Source: an uncultured Mailhella sp.
GTDB taxonomy: Bacteria > Desulfobacterota > Desulfovibrionia > Desulfovibrionales > Desulfovibrionaceae
Assembly: GCF_905187505.1 (NCBI RefSeq)
Contig: NZ_CAJJIC010000132.1
Span: forward strand, 1-6,633
Direction: 5' to 3'
Length of the DNA stretch: 6,633 nucleotides
Shown here: positions 1 to 5,611 of the stretch, one piece after another
Layout of the letters: each line of letters starts with the position of its first letter
Numbering within the stretch: the stretch's first letter is position 1
Program-made: the position numbers and the translations under genes
Notes under the pieces: model-generated
Told to the model about the DNA's origin: nothing
Database searches by the model: none
Seen by the model: the letters and a program-made list of their open reading frames with translations, nothing else

Positions 1-19
1 GGGGAACAGTCGGCCACCG

Positions 20-45
20 CAGGCGGGTGCGGCAGCACACGCCTG
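20..45. repeat. Imperfect inverted repeat (hairpin)
   Basis: Arms 20-30 and 35-45 pair over 11 positions with a single mismatch (26/39), leaving a 4-base loop (GGCA). The stem is GC-rich. No T-run follows on the + strand, so it is not a standard intrinsic terminator. It could be the end of a transcript entering from the left or just a structured spacer. Confidence 0.5.
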
Positions 46-126
46 CACTGAGAGGGCAGGCAGAAGGGCGCAGGGCTTTGGAAAGACAGCCTGAGGAGAA
101 GAACGGTTTTCCCCGGCGCTCATAAG

Positions 127-146
127 AAGCTGAAAGAGCCATGGGG
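127..146 (+). repeat. Direct repeat, copy 1 (AAGCTGAAAGAGCCATGGGG)
   Basis: This 20-base string recurs exactly at 438-457. Both copies are followed by a GTTC-type sequence (GTTC here, TTC in copy 2) and then by a hairpin-like element. Copy 1 leads into the intact palindromic cluster and copy 2 into a decayed version. This fits duplication of the left edge of a dispersed repeat, or a segment bounded by repeats. Confidence 0.75.
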
Positions 147-150
147 GTTC

Positions 151-260
151 GGGGGAGATTATCTCCCCCGACGGGGTCAGGGGCAGCGCCCCTGTTCCTT
201 TCGGAGTTCTTTCGGAGTCAGGGGCAGGGCCCCTGCGGGGTTTCAGGGGCGGAGCCCCTG
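151..260. repeat. Composite palindromic element: four stacked hairpins
   Basis: Four perfect inverted repeats occur in close order. GGGGGAGA (151-158) pairs with TCTCCCCC (162-169) around TTA. Three copies of CAGGGGC/GCCCCTG follow at 178-194, 219-235 and 244-260, with 3-base loops AGC, AGG and GGA. Between the first two, the 10-mer CTTTCGGAGT is repeated at 198-207 and 209-218. The arrangement resembles the GGGTTCGGGGG...CCCCC / CAGGGGC-GCCCCTG dispersed intergenic repeats I know from GC-rich bacterial genomes; that match is from memory, not a search. The hairpins at 178-194 and 244-260 are each followed by a T/C-rich run (TTCCTTT, CTTTCCTT), so they could also slow or end transcription. The perfect complementarity with varying loops suggests selection on structure. 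Confidence 0.75.
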
Positions 261-268
261 CTTTCCTT
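244..268 (+). terminator. Possible weak intrinsic terminator within the palindromic cluster
   Basis: The stem CAGGGGC/GCCCCTG (7 bp, loop GGA) is followed by CTTTCCTT. The tail is T-rich but interrupted by C, and no clear gene lies just upstream, so a terminator role is only possible. The structure itself is certain. Confidence 0.25.
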
Positions 269-360
269 GACACTTCCCATTGCCCGAGTAGCGCCACGTC
301 CCGTCAGCTCCGGACACGCTGTACGGGCACGGGGCTTGCACGACGCCCGCTGCGCTTGAC

Positions 361-379
361 GGCGGAAGTGAATTCCGCC
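361..379. repeat. Perfect 7-bp inverted repeat GGCGGAA/TTCCGCC
   Basis: Arms 361-367 and 373-379 pair perfectly around a 5-base loop (GTGAA). A second shorter inverted repeat, CCGGGC (396-401) with GCCCGG (412-417), follows closely. Neither has a T-run. They could be protein-binding sites or RNA structure in the leader of the packaging operon; nothing in the sequence decides between these. Confidence 0.45.
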
Positions 380-437
380 TGCTTGCGGTCGTCGGCCGGG
401 CTCCTGACGTCGCCCGGGGCCCCAGAGCGTTGAGAGA

Positions 438-457
438 AAGCTGAAAGAGCCATGGGG
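438..457 (+). repeat. Direct repeat, copy 2 (AAGCTGAAAGAGCCATGGGG)
   Basis: This is identical to 127-146. It continues as TTCAGGAGCAGCCCCCG (458-474), which reads like a decayed CAGGGGC-AGC-GCCCCTG hairpin with substitutions and a deletion. It lies only about 40 bases upstream of the terS start codon. Confidence 0.75.
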
Positions 458-513
458 TTCAGGAGCAGCCCCCGTCGCTCTGCCTTAAATATCATCATGA
501 AAAAGAAGATGTT

Positions 514-948
514 ATGGGACTGACGGACAGGAAGAAGCGATTTGTGGAGGAGTACCTTGTGGACATGAACGGCGCGGCGGCTGCGCGTCGTGCGGGGTAT
601 TCGGAGAAAGGGGCGTCGCAGGCGGCGTCGCGGCTTTTGCACGAGCCTGCGGTGCAGGCGGCTTTGGTGGAAGCGCGTGCCGGGGTATCGGCGCGGACGG
701 GGGTGGACGCGGAGTATGTGGTACGGGCGCTGGTGGAGATAGTCGAGCGGTCCATGCAGCGGGTTCCGGTGCTCACGGCGCGGGGCGAGCAGATGGTGGA
801 CGAGGAAGGCCGCGGGGTGTGGCGCTTTGACGCGAGGAGCGCGAACAAGGCGCTCGAGCTTCTGGGGCGGCATCTCGGCATGTTCACCGACAGAATAGAA
901 GCCGACGTGCGCGAAAGCGTGAAAGTGGTGCTCTTCGGGGGCGAGTGA
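514..948 (+). CDS. terS: Phage terminase small subunit (Terminase_2 family)
   Basis: This is a probable DNA-recognition subunit of the packaging motor: it binds the phage packaging site, forms a ring, and hands the DNA to TerL. The 144-residue length is usual for the family. Residues 3-50 carry the family's N-terminal helical DNA-binding region (LTDRKKRFVEEYLVDMNG, then AAARRAGYS at 22-30 and ASRLL at 38-42). Residues about 65-82 and 108-124 (ANKALELLGRHLGMF) form the central helical part, and VKVVLFGGE at the end is the typical short strand that contacts TerL or the portal. The start at 514 is the only ATG available in frame; upstream codons in this frame give no other start. The ribosome site is weak (AAGAAG, 503-508). 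The terL gene follows after a 124-base spacer. Family assignment rests on remembered motifs and on position next to terL. Confidence 0.93.
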   Translation: MGLTDRKKRFVEEYLVDMNGAAAARRAGYSEKGASQAASRLLHEPAVQAALVEARAGVSARTGVDAEYVVRALVEIVERSMQRVPVLTARGEQMVDEEGRGVWRFDARSANKALELLGRHLGMFTDRIEADVRESVKVVLFGGE

Positions 949-1072
949 GAGGGGCCGCCCCGCGTTTTCCCGCTCCGGGCCCGTTTCGACGGCAGGGCGT
1001 CGGGACTTTGCGCTCCCCCGGGGGAAGGCAGGGGCCCGGGGGAGTCGGGCATAATCGTGTAGGGAAGGAGAG
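949..1072 (+). other. Intercistronic spacer between terS and terL
   Basis: This 124-base stretch has no gene. It is unusually long for this otherwise overlapping operon, and it is very GC-rich with a strong hairpin (1013-1044) just before the terL ribosome-binding region. Confidence 0.7.
1013..1044 (+). repeat. Strong hairpin in the terS-terL spacer
   Basis: CTCCCCCGGG (1013-1022) is perfectly complementary to CCCGGGGGAG (1035-1044), giving a 10-bp all but one GC stem around a 12-base loop (1023-1034). No T-run follows. It ends 28 bases before the terL start. Possible roles are RNA processing or stability, damping of terL translation relative to terS, or a packaging-associated DNA site; none is shown. 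Confidence 0.65.
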
Positions 1073-2335
1073 ATGAGCGAGGTTCGCATACGGCTGAGGC
1101 CGCTGCAGCAGAAGGCGCTGGAAGCGCTGGATGCCCGGCGTTTCGGGGTGCTTATCTGCCATCGGCGTTTCGGCAAGACGGTGCTTGCGGTATCGCGGCT
1201 GTGCCGCAACGCCACGCTTTCCGGGGAGTCGTACCGCGGGGCGTACATTGCGCCCACGTACCGGCAGGCCAAGGACGTGGCCTGGGACTATCTGAAGAAG
1301 ATCGCGCTGGCGGCCGGGGCGAAGGTGAACGAAGGGGAGCTTCGGGTCGACTTTAAAAACGGCGCGCGGATACGTCTGTACGGGGCGGAGAATCCCGATT
1401 CGTTGCGCGGTCTGAACCTGTGCGACGTGGTGTTCGACGAGGTGGCGCAGATGCCCTATTCGATGTGGTCGGAAATCGTGCTTCCCATGATTCTGGCCAC
1501 GCACGGCAGGGCGCTTTTCCTGGGCACGCCCAAGGGGCGGAACGCGCTCTGGAAGGTGTGGGAGAACGCGCGTCTGCACGACGGGGAATGGGCGGCGCTC
1601 ATGTACCGCGCTTCCGAGACGGGAATACTCTCGGAAGAGGATCTGGCCGTGGCGCGGCGCGAGACCGACGAGTCGGAATACGAGCAGGAATACGAGTGTT
1701 CGTTCACGGCGGCGGTGGCGGGGGCGTATTACGGCAGGCTCATGGAGCAGCTCGACCGGGAAGGCAGGATTGCCGCGGTGCCGTATCAGCCGGGATTTCC
1801 CGTGGTCACGGCGTGGGACCTCGGCTTTTCGGATTCCACGGCCATCTGGTTTGCGCAGGTGGTGGGGCGCGAGGTGCACGTCATCGACTACTATCAGGCG
1901 TCGGGGGCGGGGCTGGATCATTACGTCAGGGTGCTGCGCGACAAGGGGTACGTGTACGGCGAGCATCTTTTGCCGCACGACGCCGCGGCTTCGGAGCTCG
2001 GCACGGGCACGACGCGGCTTGAGACGTTGCAGCGGCTCGGGGTGCGGGGTCGGGTGCTGCCCATGACCACGGTGGACGACGGCATAAACGCGGTGCGGCT
2101 GCTTCTGCCGCGCTGCTGGTTTGACGAGAAGCGCTGTGCGCAGGGTCTGGAAGCTCTGCGTCTGTACCAGCGCGAATGGGACGAGAAGGCGAACGACTTT
2201 CGGGCGCGGCCCTTGCATGACTGGACGAGTCACGGGGCGGACGCCTTCCGGTATCTGGCCATGGGGCTGGACAACGTGGCGGGGCGGGGCGGCTTTGACC
2301 GGCTTCCGCCGCGCAGAAATCTGCGGGTATGCTGA
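1073..2335 (+). CDS. terL: Phage terminase large subunit (ATPase and nuclease)
   Basis: This is the packaging motor: the N-terminal ATPase pumps DNA through the portal and the C-terminal RNase H-like nuclease cuts the concatemer. At 420 residues it is full length. Walker A is the terminase-type CHRRFGKT (29-36), with Cys where a Gly is usual. An adenine/Q-like start, LRPLQQKAL, sits at 8-16. Walker B is VVFDE (119-123), with Glu123 the likely catalytic base, and the coupling motif is GTPKG (151-155). The nuclease acidic residues are seen as Asp249 in AWDLGFSDS, Asp303 in LPHDAA and Asp390 in SHGADAFRY. All key residues are present, so it should be active. The motifs fit the Terminase_6N / 6C families. 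GGAG (1067-1070) lies only 2 bases before the ATG; AGGGA (1061-1065) gives a more usual 7-base gap. Its stop overlaps the portal start. Confidence 0.97.
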   Translation: MSEVRIRLRPLQQKALEALDARRFGVLICHRRFGKTVLAVSRLCRNATLSGESYRGAYIAPTYRQAKDVAWDYLKKIALAAGAKVNEGELRVDFKNGARIRLYGAENPDSLRGLNLCDVVFDEVAQMPYSMWSEIVLPMILATHGRALFLGTPKGRNALWKVWENARLHDGEWAALMYRASETGILSEEDLAVARRETDESEYEQEYECSFTAAVAGAYYGRLMEQLDREGRIAAVPYQPGFPVVTAWDLGFSDSTAIWFAQVVGREVHVIDYYQASGAGLDHYVRVLRDKGYVYGEHLLPHDAAASELGTGTTRLETLQRLGVRGRVLPMTTVDDGINAVRLLLPRCWFDEKRCAQGLEALRLYQREWDEKANDFRARPLHDWTSHGADAFRYLAMGLDNVAGRGGFDRLPPRRNLRVC

Positions 2336-4452
2336 TGGACGAAAAGGACAGAGAAGAGCGGGCGCGCCGCGTGATTGCGCGGGAAATGGAATCGTGCATG
2401 GGGGTGGAGGGCTCGCGTCTTTCCTCGGAGCGCACGGCGCTCAAGAAGAAGTATCTGGGCTACGGCTACGGCGTGGACGAGGAGCGCGAGGGCAAGGGGC
2501 TTTCGACCTATGTCGACCGCACGGTGATGGAAACCGTGGAATGGGCCAAGCCCGGCCTCATGCGGGTGTTCTGCACGGATGAGATCATACGGTTCGAGCC
2601 GAAGACGCCCGATCAGGAACAGGCCGCCGAAGACGCCACGCTGTACGTGAATCAGGTGGTGTTCGGCAGGCGGATGTTTTCGCTGGTGCACGACGTGCTG
2701 GCGGACGGGCTGTATCAGCGGGCGGGCTGGTGCATGGCGCACTGTCCCGAGCGCAGGGAGAGGCGGGTCAGGCAGTTCACCGGGCTTTCGGAAGCCGAGG
2801 CCGTGGCGCTGCTCATGGACCCGGCGCTGGACATGGAGAGGCCGGGCGCGGTGAAGGTGCGCCGTTACGCGTCGCCGCAGGGGCCGCTTTACGACGTGAC
2901 CGTGCATCAGACGGTGACCGTGCGCGAGATACGCATCGACGCCGTGCCGCCGGAGAACGTGATTGTGTCGGCGGATGCGGAAAGCGTGGAGAAGGCGCGC
3001 TTCATAGCCTGCTGGCAGCTTCGCACGGCTTCCGAGCTTGTGAGCGAAGGGTATCCGCGCGCGCTCGTTGAGGAGCTGGAACCCGCAGACGGCGCGGACG
3101 AAATGCCGGAAACCGCGGTGGGCCGCGCGGTGAACGACGCCTTCGGGCCGGTGCGGGGCGAGGGACGCGGGGCGGCGCGGGAATACAGAATTTATGAAGC
3201 GTGGTTCGATTTCGATCTGGACGGCGACGGGCTGGACGAAAAGGTGAAGGCCACGTTCTGCGGCGAGGGGGAGAGCTGCCGCATTCTGAAGCTTGAGGAA
3301 TGGCCGCTGTATCGTGCGCCGCTCTTTGTCGCCTGTTCGGTGCCCATGCCGCATCAGGTGGTGGGGCTGTGTCTGGCGGATCTTGTGTCCGACGTGCAGG
3401 ACCTGCGCACGGAAATGACGCGGCAGTATCTGGACAATCTGGCGCTGTCCAATCAGGGCGAGCTTGTGGTGAACGAGGGCATGAGCGGCAGCGTGGAATA
3501 CGACAGTCTGCTGGCGCGCGGGGTGGGGGCGGTGCATCGCGTGCGCGGCGACGCAACCATAACGCCGCTGCCCGTGACGGCATCGTCGTCGGACGCGCTT
3601 GCCGGGCTCGACATGAGCGCAGCGCTCATCGAGAGGCGCACGGGGGTGTCGAGCCGCACGCAGAGTCTTCAGGCCGACACGCTCCAGAACACGGCCACGG
3701 GCGCGAGCATCATGGAAGAGGCGATAAATCAGCGTCTGGAGCTCATTGCGCGCGTGTACGCCGAAACCTTTTTCAAGCCGCTCGGCCGTTATGTGCTGCA
3801 TCTTCTGCACCGTTATCACGACAAGGCGGTGCAGCTGCGGCTGAAGGGCCGTTTCATGGCCTTTGATCCGCGCAACTGGGACCCGGACATGGACATAGCC
3901 GTGGCCGTGGGACTCGGCACGGGCAACCGTTCGAAGCTGGTGGCGGCCTGTCGCGAGATATTGCAGCTTCAGCAGGCGTTCATGGGGCGTCTCGGGTCGA
4001 ACTCGCCGGTGCATCTGTCCAACGTGGTGTACACCTGCCACAAGATGGCGGAAGCCGCGGGACTGGAATCGCCCGAGCGTTTCTTCGGTTCGGAAGAGGA
4101 CGCCAAGAAGGCCGAGGCGGCCATGAGGAACGCGCCTGCCGCGCCTTCGGCGGACGAGAAGAAGCTGGAGCTTGAAAAGGAAAAGCTGCGTCTTGAGCGG
4201 GAGAAGTTTGAGCTTGAGAAGGCGGAAACGCTGGAGCGGCTGCGTCTTGACGCGTGGAAGGCGCAGACGGACGCTGCGCGCGACGCGGCAGAAACGGCGC
4301 AGAGCGCGCTTATGGACAGGGCGAAGACCGAAGGAAGCCTTGCGCTGAAGGCGGCGGAAATGCGCATGGAAAAGGAACTCGATCAGACTCGCCTTCAAAT
4401 GGGCGAGAGAGGCAGCGGCCTGACGAATATCAAGGGCGTTGGAGGATGGTGA
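2329..4452 (+). CDS. Phage portal protein, large podovirus-like class
   Basis: The portal forms the dodecameric ring at one capsid vertex through which TerL packs the DNA and to which the tail or neck attaches. The 707 residues fit the large portals of podovirus-like and SU10/P22-type phages. Recognisable stretches are STYVDRTVMETVEWAKPGLM (59-78), IIRFEPKTPDQEQAAEDATL (86-105), IRIDAVPPENVIV (201-213), the acidic DFDLDGDGLDE (294-304), a wing/stem region at about 340-480 with LRTEMTRQYLDNLALSNQGE (359-378), and NTATGASIMEEA (454-465). Residues about 608-690 form a charged coiled coil with three 7-residue repeats. ATG 2329 overlaps the terL stop by 7 bases. ATG 2335 (residue 3) overlaps it by one base (TGATG) and is equally plausible; neither has a good ribosome site, so re-initiation after terL is likely. 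The family is clear from remembered motifs; the subfamily is less certain. Confidence 0.93.
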   Translation: MLMDEKDREERARRVIAREMESCMGVEGSRLSSERTALKKKYLGYGYGVDEEREGKGLSTYVDRTVMETVEWAKPGLMRVFCTDEIIRFEPKTPDQEQAAEDATLYVNQVVFGRRMFSLVHDVLADGLYQRAGWCMAHCPERRERRVRQFTGLSEAEAVALLMDPALDMERPGAVKVRRYASPQGPLYDVTVHQTVTVREIRIDAVPPENVIVSADAESVEKARFIACWQLRTASELVSEGYPRALVEELEPADGADEMPETAVGRAVNDAFGPVRGEGRGAAREYRIYEAWFDFDLDGDGLDEKVKATFCGEGESCRILKLEEWPLYRAPLFVACSVPMPHQVVGLCLADLVSDVQDLRTEMTRQYLDNLALSNQGELVVNEGMSGSVEYDSLLARGVGAVHRVRGDATITPLPVTASSSDALAGLDMSAALIERRTGVSSRTQSLQADTLQNTATGASIMEEAINQRLELIARVYAETFFKPLGRYVLHLLHRYHDKAVQLRLKGRFMAFDPRNWDPDMDIAVAVGLGTGNRSKLVAACREILQLQQAFMGRLGSNSPVHLSNVVYTCHKMAEAAGLESPERFFGSEEDAKKAEAAMRNAPAAPSADEKKLELEKEKLRLEREKFELEKAETLERLRLDAWKAQTDAARDAAETAQSALMDRAKTEGSLALKAAEMRMEKELDQTRLQMGERGSGLTNIKGVGGW
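4162..4224 (+). repeat. Three 21-base heptad repeats in the portal C-terminus
   Basis: Portal residues 612-632 read as three successive 7-residue units (KLELEKE, KLRLERE, KFELEKA). Leu/Phe at position 2, Leu at position 4 and Glu/Lys elsewhere predict a continuous, highly charged coiled coil. The DNA copies are similar but not identical, so the repeat is kept at the protein level. It lies beyond the conserved portal core. Confidence 0.8.
4441..4445 (+). promoter_or_regulatory. Ribosome-binding site GGAGG that sets the start at 4452
   Basis: In-frame start candidates are ATG 4446, GTG 4449, ATG 4452 and ATG 4458. GGAGG sits directly against 4446 (no spacer), 6 bases before 4452 and 12 before 4458. 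Only 4452 has normal spacing, and it also forms a TGATG overlap with the portal stop. Confidence 0.7.
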
Positions 4453-5339
4453 TGGATATGAAGGCGCTCGGCGGCCTGCTGGGACTTATCGCTGCTTCTT
4501 CGCCGCCGGATGATGCGGAAGGGGCGGTAAGACCGGATATTCTGGACGTAGTGAAAAAGGCCATTGCAGGCCGAAAATATGGAGGAAGCAAAGCAGGAAC
4601 ACTGGAAAGTCCGAATGCGGCAAATGCTTTGAAAAATTCGGCCGAATATGGCGGAAACTATGGCTATTTCAATAATCATGGGCTTATCCAGCGTTTTCAG
4701 AAAGATGATTGGACGCCGGAACAGATAGCTGAAGGATATCGGGAGATTTACGATTCTCCGGATACGGTACTTATTCCAAATGTTCTTGGAAAGAATCCGG
4801 TAGCAAAAGAGGCGTTGTGGAATCCTGCTGGCAAGCAGGATAGGTCATGGTATATGCCTATTTTGCCATACAAAAAAGGTTTTCAAACCGTTACCGTGTA
4901 CGATCCGAAAACCTCAAAGGTGGAACATTTGTTGAAGGAAAGAGGGTACTGGGAGGGCGGGCCGAACTCCTCCATATTCTCACCTTCACTGATGAAGATG
5001 CCTGCGGAGCAGGTTGGCAGCGGTCCCATTTCTGCTGTCAGCACCCCTTTTGAAAATACCTTACAGGAACAGCTGAAAAAGCTCAAGTTGAAAGCACCCG
5101 CCATAGCGGGCGCAGGTTCTGGTGCCGGGCTTACCCTATGGCCTGCCGATGCTCCGGGGTATGTGAACACGGAACCGGGGCTGGAAGAAGCATGGAATCC
5201 TGCGGAACTTCCTGCGGTCATGGCGGGAGTGCAGGGCATGGCGGGAAAGGCCGCTGCCGCTTTGCTGGATCCTGTAATTTCCTACGGCGCGGACAAGCTC
5301 GGCGGACTGCTCAATTACTTTGTGGGAGGGGAAGAATGA
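4452..5339 (+). CDS. Unrecognised protein after the portal; compositionally mosaic, possible cargo or effector
   Basis: I do not recognise this 295-residue protein. Residues 1-24 contain a short hydrophobic stretch (LGGLLGLIAAS) followed by PPDDAEGA. Residues about 30-185 are a globular domain: predicted helices near 29-40 and 88-100, an FNNHG motif (73-77), then likely strands at 105-109 (TVLIP), 132-139 and 144-150 (FQTVTVY), and aromatic-rich GYWEGG (165-170). Residues 216-295 return to a Gly/Ala-rich, weakly hydrophobic tail (IAGAGSGAGLTLWPADAPG) ending in helical segments. The DNA for the middle is AT-richer than its neighbours (160 G+C of 360 bases at 4561-4920, hand count). The helices-then-strands layout loosely recalls the barnase/EndoU/colicin/RelE-like nuclease domains found in phage head-associated polyvalent proteins, but I see no catalytic signature. 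It overlaps portal by 1 base and the next gene by 3. Confidence 0.85.
   Translation: MDMKALGGLLGLIAASSPPDDAEGAVRPDILDVVKKAIAGRKYGGSKAGTLESPNAANALKNSAEYGGNYGYFNNHGLIQRFQKDDWTPEQIAEGYREIYDSPDTVLIPNVLGKNPVAKEALWNPAGKQDRSWYMPILPYKKGFQTVTVYDPKTSKVEHLLKERGYWEGGPNSSIFSPSLMKMPAEQVGSGPISAVSTPFENTLQEQLKKLKLKAPAIAGAGSGAGLTLWPADAPGYVNTEPGLEEAWNPAELPAVMAGVQGMAGKAAAALLDPVISYGADKLGGLLNYFVGGEE
5325..5329 (+). promoter_or_regulatory. Ribosome-binding site GGAGG for the 91-residue gene
   Basis: GGAGG lies 6 bases before ATG 5336, inside the end of the preceding gene. This excludes the earlier ATG in the same frame at 5138, which would overlap the preceding gene by 200 bases. Confidence 0.75.
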
Positions 5340-5611
5340 CGCATGAGGAACGAATGGACGCACTGGAAGCCGGACGCATTCTGCAAAGTCGGGTGTTCCG
5401 GGACGCTTTTGACCGGCTTGACGCGCGGTATGTGCAGGCGTGGCGCGCCAGTACCGACGGCGTGAAGCGTGAGGACTGGTGGCATAAACAGCGGGCGCTT
5501 GCAGAGGTGAAAAAGGAAATTTTTCGGGAATTGCAGTGCGCCGCGCTCAAGGAACATGGCAAGGATGAAGCATTGAATGCGGCCGTGAAAGCCGTGAAGG
5601 AGAACGCATGA
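5336..5611 (+). CDS. Small phage protein of the portal-scaffold interval, function unknown
   Basis: This protein has 91 residues, is predicted to be almost entirely helical and is rich in charged residues, with no Cys pair, signal peptide or membrane segment. It reads as ERMDALEAGRILQSRVFRDA (5-24), FDRLDARYVQAW (25-36), then a DWWHKQRALAEVKKEIFREL region (47-66) and a Lys/Ala-rich tail. The pattern of a helix starting 'A..IL.s.vF.dAf..l...yv.aW', then a W-centred helix with a basic patch, resembles small unnamed proteins often seen between portal and scaffold genes in tailed phages; this is a remembered resemblance only. The start at 5336 overlaps the previous stop (ATGA) and has a good ribosome site. 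It ends in an ATGA overlap with the scaffold-like gene, so the three are probably translated together. A role as a minor head or assembly factor is an inference. Confidence 0.85.
   Translation: MTHEERMDALEAGRILQSRVFRDAFDRLDARYVQAWRASTDGVKREDWWHKQRALAEVKKEIFRELQCAALKEHGKDEALNAAVKAVKENA
5597..5602 (+). promoter_or_regulatory. Ribosome-binding site AAGGAG for the scaffold-like gene
   Basis: AAGGAG stands 5 bases before ATG 5608, which overlaps the preceding stop as ATGA. It is one of the strongest ribosome sites in the window, fitting high demand for scaffold subunits. Confidence 0.8.

Larger units (their letters stand above)
1..513. other. Non-coding, repeat-rich region upstream of the terminase genes
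   Basis: I see no convincing gene here. The open frames that cross it run through palindromes and resemble no known protein. No tRNA-like cloverleaf is visible. The region holds a hairpin near its left end, a 20-base direct repeat, a cluster of four strong hairpins and a further inverted repeat, each listed separately. A perfect TTGACA at 267-272 has no acceptable -10 partner at 16-18 bases, so no promoter is called. An AT-richer patch at 485-513 (TTAAAT, TATCAT, AAAAAGAAGATG) directly precedes terS and may contain its transcription or translation signals, but no clear -35/-10 pair is visible. The region may be the junction between the left end of the phage structural operon and a lysogeny or host segment; this is an inference. 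Confidence 0.6.

Noticed and set aside
151..260. CRISPR array
   Set aside because: The repeated units are short palindromes with irregular 10-40 base spacing, with no constant-length repeats or spacers.
267..295. Perfect TTGACA at 267-272 as a promoter -35
   Set aside because: No TATAAT-like hexamer lies 16-18 bases downstream (the bases are GC-rich).
141..359. 72-codon open frame on the + strand in the upstream region
   Set aside because: Its codons run through the palindromic cluster and it has no ribosome site or recognisable sequence. It is explained by the repeats.
304..420. - strand reading (…GDVRSPADDRKQAEFTS…) with gene-like codon endings, considered as a pseudogene remnant
   Set aside because: It matches nothing I can name, and GC-rich spacer DNA often gives such readings. 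A translated search of 290-425 would settle it.
497..523. 8-codon mini-frame (MKKKMLWD) overlapping the terS start, considered as a leader peptide
   Set aside because: It has no ribosome site and no attenuator structure after it; it is more likely the AT-rich translation-initiation patch of terS.
884..2233. 449-codon open frame on the - strand across terL
   Set aside because: It is an antisense shadow of terL. The + strand carries all ATPase and nuclease motifs.
2230..4398. 722-codon open frame on the - strand across the portal gene
   Set aside because: It is a shadow of the GC-rich portal codons. Its translation is rich in His, Arg and Pro with no recognisable domain, while the + strand frame has clear portal motifs.
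4254..4451. Upstream in-frame extension of the 295-residue gene to ATG 4254
   Set aside because: The translation there (Gly/Arg-rich) is a shadow of the portal coiled coil. ATG 4452 has the correctly spaced GGAGG.
5138..5335. Upstream in-frame extension of the 91-residue gene to ATG 5138
   Set aside because: It would overlap the preceding gene by 200 bases. ATG 5336 has GGAGG at 6 bases and an ATGA overlap.
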